Positions 49,068 through 57,678 of a stretch of 64,000 nt of DNA are shown in pieces. Below the pieces are notes generated by a model that was not told where the DNA came from, searched no databases, and saw only the letters and a list, made by a program, of their open reading frames with translations. Location of the stretch: the NCBI GenBank assembly GCA_017439185.1, contig JAFRTM010000022.1, forward strand, positions 1-64,000, written 5' to 3'. The translations under genes and the position numbers were made by a program. The first letter of the stretch is position 1. Each line of letters starts with the position of its first letter. This DNA comes from Bacteroidales bacterium. Lineage in GTDB: Bacteria; Bacteroidota; Bacteroidia; Bacteroidales; P3.

Positions 49068-50189
49068 TCAATGCTCATGACAGTGGCAATCGTCATCGCC
49101 ACAATCGCAATGGCTATGTCCGTGACCGCAATGGCAGTCTTCCTCGTCTGAGTCCTCTCCGGTAAACTCTGCCAGCCAGTCGAATCCCTCTACTCTGTCG
49201 GGACCCACATATTGCTTGGGGTCCACATACACCTCCAGCAGTTTTGCCGTCCCTTGGGCGAAAAGCTCCACGTTGTCCACCATTGCCGGCAACAACACGC
49301 ATTCTCCAGCGTGTATCGGCTCTATACTCTCCAGCGCCTTCACCGCAGCGATGCCGTCTATACATATATACACCACGAACGAGTCCAGGTCCGAGAAATC
49401 TTTTCTCATCGGCTTGTCCAGCACTATCAAGCTTGTGGTGAATTCGGGGGTGTCCACCAGTTTCGCTGTCCTGTTGGGCTCATAGTCGTACCTCGTCTTG
49501 GCCTCTTTTGTCGGGTGGAAATCTATTGCCGCCAAAGCCTCCGCGGTGTGCAACTCACGCAGGTTCCCTTTGGCGTCTTTCCGGTTGTAGTCATATATCC
49601 TATAGGTGCAGTCCGACGTCTGCTGTATCTCCGCCACCATCAGCCCCTTCCCCAGCGCGTGCACCCGTCCGGCAGGTATGTGGTACACGTCGCCGGCCTG
49701 CGGTCTCTCTTCGTTTAATATCGTCTCAATCTTCCCCAGCCTCAAAAACTCTTCATATTCCTCCTGCGTCACCTCGGTCTTGAATCCGTCTATTATCTTG
49801 GACCCCTCTTCCGCCTGCATCACATACCACATCTCGCTTTTCCCGTTCTCCATACCCCTCGAGCGCGCCAGCACATCATCGGGATGTACCTGTATCGACA
49901 GGTCTTCCGCCGCATCTATTATCTTTATCAGCAGCGGAAAATCGGTGCCGAAATGCTTGTAGTTGGCTTCGCCCACCAGATCGCCCATGAATATCTCCAG
50001 CAGCTCGCTGAGGTTGTTCCCCTCGAGGGCCCCGCCAGCCACCACCGACTCGTTGTCTTTCACGCCCGACAATATCCACATCTCCCCACAGTTCTCCAGG
50101 GGCGAATAGTCAAAACCGAGCCCGGCTATCCGGTTTCCTCCCCATATTTTATTTTTGAATAACGGCAAAAATTTCAACGGATACAGCAT
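49068..50189 (-). CDS. manA: class I mannose-6-phosphate isomerase with Cys/His-rich tail
   Basis: This 373-residue protein opens MLYPLKFLPLFKNKIWGGNR, the usual start of Bacteroidota ManA. It has DFPLLIKIIDAAEDLSIQVH followed by PDD (metal-binding Gln and His), GKSEMWYVMQAEEGSKII (metal Glu) and HIPAGRVHALGKGLMVAEIQ (His ligand). It interconverts fructose-6-phosphate and mannose-6-phosphate, feeding GDP-mannose and GDP-fucose synthesis. The last ~27 residues (DSDEEDCHCGHGHSHCDCGD and on) are an extra tail with many Cys and His, absent from ordinary ManA proteins and likely able to bind metal. It follows lepA after 36 bases on the same strand. Confidence 0.9.
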   Translation of the reverse strand: MLYPLKFLPLFKNKIWGGNRIAGLGFDYSPLENCGEMWILSGVKDNESVVAGGALEGNNLSELLEIFMGDLVGEANYKHFGTDFPLLIKIIDAAEDLSIQVHPDDVLARSRGMENGKSEMWYVMQAEEGSKIIDGFKTEVTQEEYEEFLRLGKIETILNEERPQAGDVYHIPAGRVHALGKGLMVAEIQQTSDCTYRIYDYNRKDAKGNLRELHTAEALAAIDFHPTKEAKTRYDYEPNRTAKLVDTPEFTTSLIVLDKPMRKDFSDLDSFVVYICIDGIAAVKALESIEPIHAGECVLLPAMVDNVELFAQGTAKLLEVYVDPKQYVGPDRVEGFDWLAEFTGEDSDEEDCHCGHGHSHCDCGDDDCHCHEH

Positions 50190-50225
50190 AATCTTTCTCT
50201 TTTCTTTGTGACTGACTATTGGTGT

Positions 50226-52001
50226 TTAATCCAGTTTCAACACGGCCAGGAACGCGCTCTGAGGTACCTCCACGTTACCCACTTGTCTCATTCTCTTCTT
50301 TCCCTCTTTCTGTTTCTCCAGCAACTTGCGCTTTCGCGTGATATCGCCGCCATAGCACTTCGCCGTGACGTCCTTCCTCACCTGCCTCACCGTCTCCCTC
50401 GCTATTATTTTGCTGCCTATGGCCGCCTGTATCGCCACATCGAACTGTTGCCTCGGTATCAGATCTTTCAGCTTCTCGCACATCCTCCTCCCTATTCCGT
50501 AGGCGTTGTCCACGTATGTCAGCGTGCTCAGCGCGTCAACGGGGTCTCCGTTCAGCAATATCTCCAGCTTCACAAGCTTCGACGGCTTGTAGCCGTTCAG
50601 GTAATAGTCGAACGACGCATAACCCTTCGAGATGGACTTCAGCTTGTCGTAGAAGTCAAACACCACCTCGCCCAACGGCAGGTCGAACGTGATTTCTATC
50701 CTGTCGGTGGTCAGGTAGTTCTGGTTCTTGAGTATTCCCCGCTTGTCCATACACAGCTTGATCACAGGCCCTATATAGTCGGCTTTCGTGATTATCTGGG
50801 CGTGGATATATGGCTCATACACCTCGCTGATATTGTTCGGCTCCGGCATGCCCGAGGGGTTATACACGTCGATCTCCATGCCGTTCGTCAGCTTCACCTT
50901 ATACTGCACATTGGGTACCGTCGTTATCACGTCCATGTTGAACTCCCTCTCCAGCCTCTCCTGCACTATCTCCATGTGCAGCAGTCCCAGGAAGCCGCAC
51001 CTGAAACCGAATCCCAACGCCAGCGAGCTCTCCGGCTCGAAAGTCAGCGACGCATCGTTCAGCTGCAGCTTTTCTATGCTCGCCCTCAACTCCTCGTAGT
51101 CGTCCGTGTCCACCGGATAAACTCCCGCAAACACCATCGGCTTCACACTCTCGAAGCCCTCTATCGCCTTCTCGCACGGCGCCTGCACATGCGTTATCGT
51201 GTCTCCCACCCTCACCTCGCTGCTCGTCTTTATGCCGCTGATTATGTAGCCTACGTCGCCGGCCTTCATCTCTTTCCTCGGCTCCATGTTCAGTCTCAGC
51301 ACTCCTATCTCGTCGGCGTGGTACTCCTTGCCCGTGCTCACAAACTTCACCCAGTCGTTCGTCTTCAGCGTGCCGTTCATGATCCTGAAATAACTGATAA
51401 TGCCCCTGAACGGGTTAAACACCGAGTCGAACACCAGGGCCTGCAACGGGGCGCTCTCGTCACCCTTCGGCGCCGGAATCCTCTTCACTATGGCCTCCAG
51501 TATCTCCCCCACTCCTTCGCCCGTCTTGGCGCTGCACGCCAATATCTCCTCCCTTCCGCATCCCAGCAGGTCCATTATCTCGTCAGCCACCTCCTCCACC
51601 ATCGCACTGTCCAGGTCTATCTTATTCATCACAGGGATAATCTCCAAGTCGTTCTCCAACGCCAGGTACAGGTTCGATATCGTCTGAGCCTGTATTCCCT
51701 GCGTGGCGTCCACCACCAGCAACGCACCCTCACACGCCGCTATCGACCGGCTCACCTCATACGAGAAGTCCACATGGCCGGGAGTGTCTATCAGATTCAG
51801 CACATACTCCCCATAGTTCATCTGTATCGCGTGGCTCTTTATCGTGATGCCCCTCTCCTTCTCCAGGTCCATATCGTCCAGCACCTGCGCCTGCATATCC
51901 CTCGCCGACACAGTCTTCGTCATCTCCAGAAGCCTGTCCGCCAACGTGCTCTTCCCGTGGTCGATGTGTGCTATAATGCAAAAATTCCTAATATTCTTCA
52001 T
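50226..52001 (-). CDS. lepA: elongation factor 4 (LepA)
   Basis: This 591-residue translational GTPase has [19 protein letters not shown] (G1), [15 protein letters not shown] (G2), [20 protein letters not shown] (G3), [15 protein letters not shown] (G4) and the SAKTGEGV G5 region. The LepA-specific C-terminal domain includes [20 protein letters not shown] and ends [18 protein letters not shown]-like ([20 protein letters not shown]). It acts on stalled ribosomes and in initiation, and is membrane-associated under normal conditions. Length is standard. The upstream gap of 466 bases holds an interspersed repeat. manA follows on the same strand. Confidence 0.97.
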   Translation of the reverse strand: MKNIRNFCIIAHIDHGKSTLADRLLEMTKTVSARDMQAQVLDDMDLEKERGITIKSHAIQMNYGEYVLNLIDTPGHVDFSYEVSRSIAACEGALLVVDATQGIQAQTISNLYLALENDLEIIPVMNKIDLDSAMVEEVADEIMDLLGCGREEILACSAKTGEGVGEILEAIVKRIPAPKGDESAPLQALVFDSVFNPFRGIISYFRIMNGTLKTNDWVKFVSTGKEYHADEIGVLRLNMEPRKEMKAGDVGYIISGIKTSSEVRVGDTITHVQAPCEKAIEGFESVKPMVFAGVYPVDTDDYEELRASIEKLQLNDASLTFEPESSLALGFGFRCGFLGLLHMEIVQERLEREFNMDVITTVPNVQYKVKLTNGMEIDVYNPSGMPEPNNISEVYEPYIHAQIITKADYIGPVIKLCMDKRGILKNQNYLTTDRIEITFDLPLGEVVFDFYDKLKSISKGYASFDYYLNGYKPSKLVKLEILLNGDPVDALSTLTYVDNAYGIGRRMCEKLKDLIPRQQFDVAIQAAIGSKIIARETVRQVRKDVTAKCYGGDITRKRKLLEKQKEGKKRMRQVGNVEVPQSAFLAVLKLD

Positions 52002-52290
52002 ATCAAATTATAACGCAAAAAACATATAATTATTGTACGCACGCACAAAAAACTTTCCATGTAGACTCAACTCCCCAATATACATTCTATTGACTCTATA
52101 CTTCATCCTCCTCCCTCTATCTGGAGAATCCGCACCGTCTGTTTCGGACACATTCCCCTTTATTTTTTCCTTTCACTATGTCACACCAAACACAGCCCAT
52201 CCACAGCCTTGCCTTAGACATACCTCAGACCTGACCCCAGCCTCCTCATCCCCCCTAAAGGAGGATGAAGGTGAGCGTCTGCCTCCCAAA

Positions 52291-52432
52291 AATGGGGGAA
52301 AACTTCCCCAAGCACGAGGGGCTGCCCAGTGCTTTTTATGCGGCGACAAGTCGGGCGGTATATTCTTGTTACCGTATCCGTACCCAAAACGGGAGCAAAC
52401 GGGGAGCAAACGGGGAGCAAAACCAATAGACT
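52291..52432. repeat. interspersed repeat, locus 2: module B (52291-52352) and module A (52365-52432)
   Basis: The counterpart of the repeat at 14346-14508: module A is in the same orientation, module B in the opposite orientation and on the other side of A. The pair fills the centre of the gap between the secreted nuclease-like gene and lepA. The flanks (52002-52290) include TAAAGGAGGATGAAGGTGAG but no supported gene. Confidence 0.8.
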
Positions 52433-52467
52433 CCCTTATGGCCATCTATTACCCCACCACCACGGCC

Positions 52468-53304
52468 TTACAGCCTAACCACAATCTCAATAGGATAATG
52501 GTCCGAAATATACGGCACGCCGTAGTCTCCGTCGAGTGTGCGGAACGACTCCACCTTCAACCCTCTGACAAAGAAATGGTCGATTACGGCGCCCTTCCCC
52601 TTGCCGAAAGCATTGTAAGTGTCTTTCTGGCTGGTGGTGGCTGTCATCTCACGGGCGGGCCTGAATCCTACGTCATAGAAACTCTGGAATATCGTGTCGT
52701 CAATGGTGGAGTTCATGTCTCCCCCTATGATGGCGGCGCAGGCTAGAGCGCGTCGGGAACCCGTGAAACTCGAGGCTATGAGTTTAGTCTCCTCGCTGCG
52801 CGCCGTCTTGCCCACATGGTCGAGGTGTGTGTTGTAATAATAGAAATCCCTGTTCGTCTGCTTCTCGATGAAGCACACCCGGGTGACTGTGCGGCGGCAG
52901 GCGGCGTCCCATCCCAGCGAAGGCTCTAACGGCGTGTCGCTGAGCCACACGGTTTGATAGGATTCCACCTCCAGGCGCGAGGTGTCATAATAGATAGCCA
53001 TAAACTCTCCTGCCTCCTTGCCGTCGTCTCTGCCCACGCCCACACGCTGATAGGCCGGCAATGCGCTGTCAAGATACCTCAGCTGGTCGATCAGCGCCTC
53101 CTGCAACCCTATGGCCGCCGGCTTCTCTTCGTTGATCATCTTCACCACCGCAGCCTTACGGTAGGGCCACCCGTTCTCCCCGTCAATATTGTTCCACGAA
53201 TTGTAACGGATGTTGAAAGATATAATCTTCAACTCCTGGGCCACAGCCCCTTGCACTATGGCAAACAAAAATATTAACACCAAGATTTTGTAAATGTGTT
53301 TCAT
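52468..53304 (-). CDS. exported endonuclease/exonuclease/phosphatase-family protein
   Basis: This 278-residue protein has a signal peptide (MKHIYKILVLIFLFAIVQGA, cleaved near AVAQ). The EEP fold residues are in place: ISFNIRYNSWNNIDGENGWP (metal Asn), IGLQEALIDQL (metal Glu), YNTHLDHVGKTARSEE (His-Asp region), IIGGDMNSTIDD (Asp-x-Asn) and ISDHYPIEIVVRL (catalytic Asp-His). It hydrolyses a phosphodiester or phosphomonoester outside the cytoplasm; the substrate could be nucleic acid, phospholipid or sugar phosphate, and the motifs alone do not decide. It starts 14 bases after the end of hsdR on the same strand, so it may share the restriction-locus transcript, though a defence role for an exported enzyme seems unlikely. 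Confidence 0.85.
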   Translation of the reverse strand: MKHIYKILVLIFLFAIVQGAVAQELKIISFNIRYNSWNNIDGENGWPYRKAAVVKMINEEKPAAIGLQEALIDQLRYLDSALPAYQRVGVGRDDGKEAGEFMAIYYDTSRLEVESYQTVWLSDTPLEPSLGWDAACRRTVTRVCFIEKQTNRDFYYYNTHLDHVGKTARSEETKLIASSFTGSRRALACAAIIGGDMNSTIDDTIFQSFYDVGFRPAREMTATTSQKDTYNAFGKGKGAVIDHFFVRGLKVESFRTLDGDYGVPYISDHYPIEIVVRL

Positions 53305-53318
53305 AATGGTCTATATAT

Positions 53319-55868
53319 TCATTTCACTATTAATTCATTTGCTATCAGTTCCGCCTGTTTCAATACCGTGTCGGTGGCCAACTGCTCCATGTCGGGCGGA
53401 TAGCCAAACTTGCGCAACAGCCGCTTCACAGCCACTTTCATCTTGGCTCGCACGGTAGTCTTAATGGTCCAGTCGATGGTCGAGTTCTTGCGGATGGTCT
53501 CAGTGAGCACCACAGCCAGCTCGCGCAGCTTCTCCTTGCCCATCAGCTCCAAGGCACTCTCGTTGTCGGCCACGGCAGTGTAGAAAGCGTATTCGTAAGG
53601 TTCTAGACCCATCTCCTGTGCCGTGCTGTCACTCTCTACGATGTGTTTGCTCAGCTTTATCAACTCATCTATAACTTCCGCTGCAGAGATTATCTTGTTG
53701 TGGTAACGGGTGATAGCGCCGTCGAGCATCTCCATCAGCGTGCGTCCCTCGACGAGGTTGGTCTTCATGCGACTCTTTATCTCGTCGTTCAGCAGCTTGC
53801 GCAGCACCTCAAGGGCGATATTCTTGTGCTCCATGTCTTTCAGCCCCAGCAGGAACTCCTCGGAGAGGATGGAGATGTCTGGTTTCTTGATGCCTGCGGC
53901 ATCGAAAAGGTCTATCACCTGCTCCGACACCAGAGCACTGTCTATCACCTGCCTAATGGTGGTTTCTATCTCTTCATTGGTGCGCCCACCCGGCTTGGCG
54001 TCGAACTTGCAGAGGCGTGCCTTGACGGCTTGGAAGAAGGAGACTTCGTCTTTCACCTCCATGGCTGCCTCGTGTGGCACCGAGAGGGCGAAGGCTTTGC
54101 CCAAGGCTGTTACTTCGTTGACGAACCGTTTCTTGCCATCGTCCAAACCCAGCACAAAGTCTTCTGTCTTGAGTATCCACGACAGTTTGCCGGAGGTGTC
54201 GGCTGAGAAGTATTGCTTGTAATCGAGCCCGTGGAGCATCTGCTGCACCACCTCCATTTTCTCCTGCATCAGGGTCACTGCCTGTTCCTGCTGCTGGGTG
54301 GGGTCACCCTTGCCGCCGCTGTCGGAATAGAACGAGAGCGCCTCGCGCAGGTCAGAGGCGATGCCGAGGTAGTCCACCACCAAACCGCCGGGCTTGTCTT
54401 TATAGACGCGGTTCACGCGGGCGATGGCCTGCATCAGGTTGTGTCCTTGCATTGGTTTGTCGATATAGAGGGTATGCAGGCAGGGCACGTCGAAGCCGGT
54501 GAGCCACATATCGCGCACTATCACCAGCTTCAGCTCGTCGTCGGGGTCTTTCATTCGTTCCGCCAGAGTATGACGGTCGGCCTTGGTGGTGTGGTGCTTG
54601 GCGATGGCGGGACCGTCGCTGGCCGAGGTGGTCATCACCACCTTGATGGCTCCCTTCCGCAGGTCGTCGCTGTGCCACTCAGGGCGCAGCTTCACAATCT
54701 CGTCGTATAACTCTACAGCAATGCGGCGGCTCATGGCCACCACCATAGCTTTGCCTTCGAACACCTGCTGGCGTGCCTCGAAGTGTTCCACGATGTCGCG
54801 GGCGATATTCTTTACCCTGTTGGGGCTGCCGATAAGAGCCTCCAGCTGTGTCCACTTGGCTTTGGCTTTCTGCACATCGTCCATCTCGTCCACCTGCAGT
54901 TCTTTGTCGAGGTCTTCCACCAGCTTGCGTCCTTCGGCGCTCAACTCCACCTTGGCCAGACGGCTCTCGTAGTAGATACGCACCGTGGCGCCGTCTTCCA
55001 CCGCCTGTGCAATGTCATAGACGTCGATGTAGTTGCCGAAGACGGCAGGGGTGTTCTTGTCGCTCAGCTCTATGGGCGTGCCGGTGAAGCCGATATAGGT
55101 GGCGTTGGGCAGCGCGTCGCGCAGGTATTTGGCGAAGCCGTACTTGATTTCGGAGCCTACCACCTCGTCGGCCTCGTTGCGCACCTCTTTGGTCTTGGCG
55201 CCGAAGCCATACTGCGTACGGTGCGCCTCGTCGGCTATCACCACCACATTGTTGCGGTCGGTAAGCCTGTCGTATTGGTTACCCTCCTCGGGCTGGAATT
55301 TCTGTATGGTAGTGAAAACCACGCCGCCCGACTGCACTTGCAGCAGGCGTTTCAAGTGCTCGCGGCTGTCGGCCTGGACAGGCGTCTGGCGTAACAGTTG
55401 CTTGGAGGCCACGAAGGTCTCGAAGAGCTGGTCGTCGAGGTCGTTACGGTCGGTGATGACCACCACGGTGGGGTTGTTCAGCCGCTGCACAATCTTGCTA
55501 GTGTAGAACACCATCGAGAGCGACTTGCCGCTGCCCTGCGTGTGCCACACCACACCGGCACGATGGTCTCCGGTCTGCTGTTCCTTGACGGTCTTGAATC
55601 CGAAGTTCAGTGGCGACTCTGTTGCCCGGGGCAGTGTACTGTTGATACCCGTGGCCCTCAACGTGGACTCCACGGCCTTGTTGACAGCATAGTATTGGTG
55701 GTAGGCCGCCACTTTCTTCACCGTGGTGATGGTCAACTGGCCAGTGGCCTTGTCTTCGTGCTTGTCTTTCTCGAAGACGGTGAAGGCGCGCACCAGGTCA
55801 AGCAGTGTCTCTTTGTTCAACATACCGCGAAGCAGCACCTCCAGCTCGCCCACCAGATGCGAAGCCAC
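53319..55868 (-). CDS. hsdR: type I restriction enzyme subunit HsdR, C-terminal part (frameshifted)
   Basis: This 849-residue part of the ATP-dependent motor subunit contains the helicase domains: [20 protein letters not shown] (Walker A), [15 protein letters not shown] (DEAH box), [27 protein letters not shown] and [11 protein letters not shown] (motif VI). The C-terminal helical region that contacts HsdM/HsdS follows. The GTG at 55868 where the open frame is usually drawn is not a genuine start: the frame runs on upstream as [20 protein letters not shown], in line with the HsdR N-terminal part encoded in another frame. One missing base near 55934-55940 separates the two. If the frameshift is real, the nuclease and the motor are no longer in one protein. 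Confidence 0.85.
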   Translation of the reverse strand: MASHLVGELEVLLRGMLNKETLLDLVRAFTVFEKDKHEDKATGQLTITTVKKVAAYHQYYAVNKAVESTLRATGINSTLPRATESPLNFGFKTVKEQQTGDHRAGVVWHTQGSGKSLSMVFYTSKIVQRLNNPTVVVITDRNDLDDQLFETFVASKQLLRQTPVQADSREHLKRLLQVQSGGVVFTTIQKFQPEEGNQYDRLTDRNNVVVIADEAHRTQYGFGAKTKEVRNEADEVVGSEIKYGFAKYLRDALPNATYIGFTGTPIELSDKNTPAVFGNYIDVYDIAQAVEDGATVRIYYESRLAKVELSAEGRKLVEDLDKELQVDEMDDVQKAKAKWTQLEALIGSPNRVKNIARDIVEHFEARQQVFEGKAMVVAMSRRIAVELYDEIVKLRPEWHSDDLRKGAIKVVMTTSASDGPAIAKHHTTKADRHTLAERMKDPDDELKLVIVRDMWLTGFDVPCLHTLYIDKPMQGHNLMQAIARVNRVYKDKPGGLVVDYLGIASDLREALSFYSDSGGKGDPTQQQEQAVTLMQEKMEVVQQMLHGLDYKQYFSADTSGKLSWILKTEDFVLGLDDGKKRFVNEVTALGKAFALSVPHEAAMEVKDEVSFFQAVKARLCKFDAKPGGRTNEEIETTIRQVIDSALVSEQVIDLFDAAGIKKPDISILSEEFLLGLKDMEHKNIALEVLRKLLNDEIKSRMKTNLVEGRTLMEMLDGAITRYHNKIISAAEVIDELIKLSKHIVESDSTAQEMGLEPYEYAFYTAVADNESALELMGKEKLRELAVVLTETIRKNSTIDWTIKTTVRAKMKVAVKRLLRKFGYPPDMEQLATDTVLKQAELIANELIVK

Positions 55869-55906
55869 GGTTTCGCCGTCCTCGCTCTTCCAGGCCGCAT
55901 AGCGGC

Positions 55907-56533
55907 TCAGCCCTGCCGACAGCGAGCCGGCGCGGGCCCCAGGCCATCGGAGATAACAATCAGTTCATTGTAGATGAACAGCGACGGTATCTGTGACTTG
56001 TAGGTCTCTATCTGTTTGTAGGCGGCGGTGATGGTAGCCTCCTCGTCGGCGGCATTCTTCAACTCCATCACCACCAGCGGCAGGCCGTTGACGAACAGCA
56101 CCACATCGGGCCGCAGGTTGTGGCCGTTCTCCACGACGGTGAACTGGTTGACCACCGTGAAGTCGTTGTTCCACGGGTCGTCGAAGTCTACCAGCCACAC
56201 CTTCTTGCCGTGCTCCTCGCCCTGCTCATAGACTGACACCGTCACCCCCTGCGTCAGCAGGTCGTGGAACTGCTCGTTGTCGGCCAGCAGGTCGGTGGAG
56301 CCGATGCGTAGCACCGTCTTGACGGCCTCGTCGAGTACCGCAGCAGGCAGCGACGGGTTGAGCCTCAGCACCGCCGCCTCCAGTTTCTCGCGCAGCACCA
56401 TCTTGCCCAACGATGTCCGCATAGGCGACTGCCCATCCGGCGCGATATCAGGGCCGTAGAGGTATTCATACCCACGGCTCTGCAGTATCTCGATGGTCAT
56501 CTGCTCAATATCCGATTCCGTCAGCTTGGTCAT
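55907..56533 (-). CDS. hsdR: type I restriction enzyme subunit HsdR, N-terminal nuclease part (frameshifted)
   Basis: These 208 residues form the R-subunit nuclease domain. It begins [20 protein letters not shown] and includes the PD-(D/E)xK residues in [20 protein letters not shown] (Asp, then Glu-Leu-Lys) and [16 protein letters not shown]. After ISDGL the frame breaks. The expected [13 protein letters not shown] is found only in the next frame, and the present frame ends [10 protein letters not shown]-stop. The start codon overlaps the Fic gene stop by 4 bases (56530-56533), so it is coupled to Fic. Joined with the downstream part it would be about 1,070 residues, the normal HsdR length. 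The restoring base could be an A (CTGGAGGCC) or a G. Confidence 0.85.
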   Translation of the reverse strand: MTKLTESDIEQMTIEILQSRGYEYLYGPDIAPDGQSPMRTSLGKMVLREKLEAAVLRLNPSLPAAVLDEAVKTVLRIGSTDLLADNEQFHDLLTQGVTVSVYEQGEEHGKKVWLVDFDDPWNNDFTVVNQFTVVENGHNLRPDVVLFVNGLPLVVMELKNAADEEATITAAYKQIETYKSQIPSLFIYNELIVISDGLGPAPARCRQG

Positions 56534-57564
56534 AGGTCCCTAGGTTTTTCTATTATTCTCCAATATCCGTTCTTGTCTGCACCCTCTCTGATTATTAATT
56601 GTTTCTTTGTCAACGATGATAGAATCCTCTCCACTTGTCTTTGACTGATATTTATAGTCTCTGCCAATTGTTTTGCTGTTATATGATTATTCCTGCCAAT
56701 CCAATCGAGCACCTTCCGTTCATTTGCACCGACATTTACTCCGACATTTGCACCGACATTTGCAGGTGCATTAAGCGGTTCACCTTTATGTTGCAGTACA
56801 GACTTATGTATCTCTTCCAGCATAAAGTCGATGAAGGGACCGCAATCGCCCTGCTTGGTACTCTGGGCGATGGCGTCATAGTAGGCCTGCTGGTTGGAAT
56901 AGACCATGTTCTCCACCGGCAGGTGCGCAAAAGCAGGGTGCCAGCGGCTGAGGATGAGCGACTGCCACAGGCGGCCCATTCGGCCGTTGCCATCGATAAA
57001 GGGATGGATAAACTCGAACTCATAGTGGAACACGCAGCTGCGCACCAGCAGGTGGTCGTCGGCATTCTTCAGCCAGCCGAACAGGTCGGACATCAGCCCA
57101 TGCACCCTGTCGGCCGGAGGTGCCATGTGTACCAGGCCACTCTCGGAATAGACGCCTACGCCGCCCCTGCGGAAATGGCCTGCGTCGTCTGTCAAGGCCG
57201 ACATCATCAGTCCGTGAGCCCGCAATAGGTCGTCCATCGAGAAGGGGTCGAGCTTTTCAAACTCGTCATACACCCGTATGGCGTTCTTCACCTCCTGAAT
57301 CTCGCGGATGGGTGCCACCACCGTCTTACCGTCGAGGATGTCCGCCACCTCGCTCTCCAAAAGATGGTTGCCCTCTATGGCCAACGAGCTATGGATAGTC
57401 TTGATGCGGTTGACCTTGCGCAGCCGCAGGGCGTCGCTCTGCTCCATACGGATAGCAAATCGCTCCATCTGCGCAGCGATATCCGCCACCAGTCCCACCG
57501 CCTTCGCCGACAGCGTGAATGGCGGCTTGTATCCATTATATGTCTTTGTCTTCTTTACGGTCAT
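56530..57564 (-). CDS. Fic-domain protein (class II, N-terminal inhibitory motif) with winged-helix tail
   Basis: This 344-residue protein has the Fic motif HPFIDGNGRMGR (His187) and the inhibitory SLAIEGN at residues 60-66 (S/T-x3-E-G/N), which places it in class II, where the motif blocks ATP binding until it is displaced. A linker of ANVG units (about 267-281) leads to a winged-helix domain (VLDWIGRNNHITAKQLAETI, VERILSSLTKKQLIIREG) that may bind DNA. Fic enzymes transfer AMP or other phosphate groups to target proteins. The gene overlaps hsdR by 4 bases, and Fic genes are a known frequent guest of type I restriction loci. Whether it modifies Hsd proteins is unknown. GC is high, like hsdR and unlike the genes upstream of it. 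Confidence 0.88.
   Translation of the reverse strand: MTVKKTKTYNGYKPPFTLSAKAVGLVADIAAQMERFAIRMEQSDALRLRKVNRIKTIHSSLAIEGNHLLESEVADILDGKTVVAPIREIQEVKNAIRVYDEFEKLDPFSMDDLLRAHGLMMSALTDDAGHFRRGGVGVYSESGLVHMAPPADRVHGLMSDLFGWLKNADDHLLVRSCVFHYEFEFIHPFIDGNGRMGRLWQSLILSRWHPAFAHLPVENMVYSNQQAYYDAIAQSTKQGDCGPFIDFMLEEIHKSVLQHKGEPLNAPANVGANVGVNVGANERKVLDWIGRNNHITAKQLAETINISQRQVERILSSLTKKQLIIREGADKNGYWRIIEKPRDL
56721..56766 (-). repeat. 12-bp coding repeat (ANVG units) in the Fic gene linker
   Basis: About 3.5 copies of GCAAATGTCGGT encode ANVGANVGVNVGAN between the Fic domain and the winged helix. The unit is a multiple of three, so copy change would alter linker length only. Confidence 0.8.
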
Positions 57565-57678
57565 AATTCATCTATTTTTGTAGTTCTCCCTTCTACGATC
57601 CTTCTATGTGGGTTCGGTGATCCTTCGGCGATGGTTCGGTGAAATGTCGGTGGAACATTTGAAACATATGTTTCCCTT

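Noticed and set aside
50208-52013. A 601-residue plus-strand frame opposite lepA.
   Set aside because: lepA is a complete conserved gene; the antisense frame is a by-product of its codon use.
52033-52746. A 237-residue plus-strand frame across the interspersed repeat upstream of lepA.
   Set aside because: It runs from repeat DNA into the antisense of the EEP-family gene and contains the same spurious peptides as the other repeat locus.
57565-57678. Repeated GGTTCGGTG-like words between fic and the Mrr/PIN-like gene.
   Set aside because: Only two or three imperfect short words, with no symmetry or spacing that suggests an operator or attachment site.
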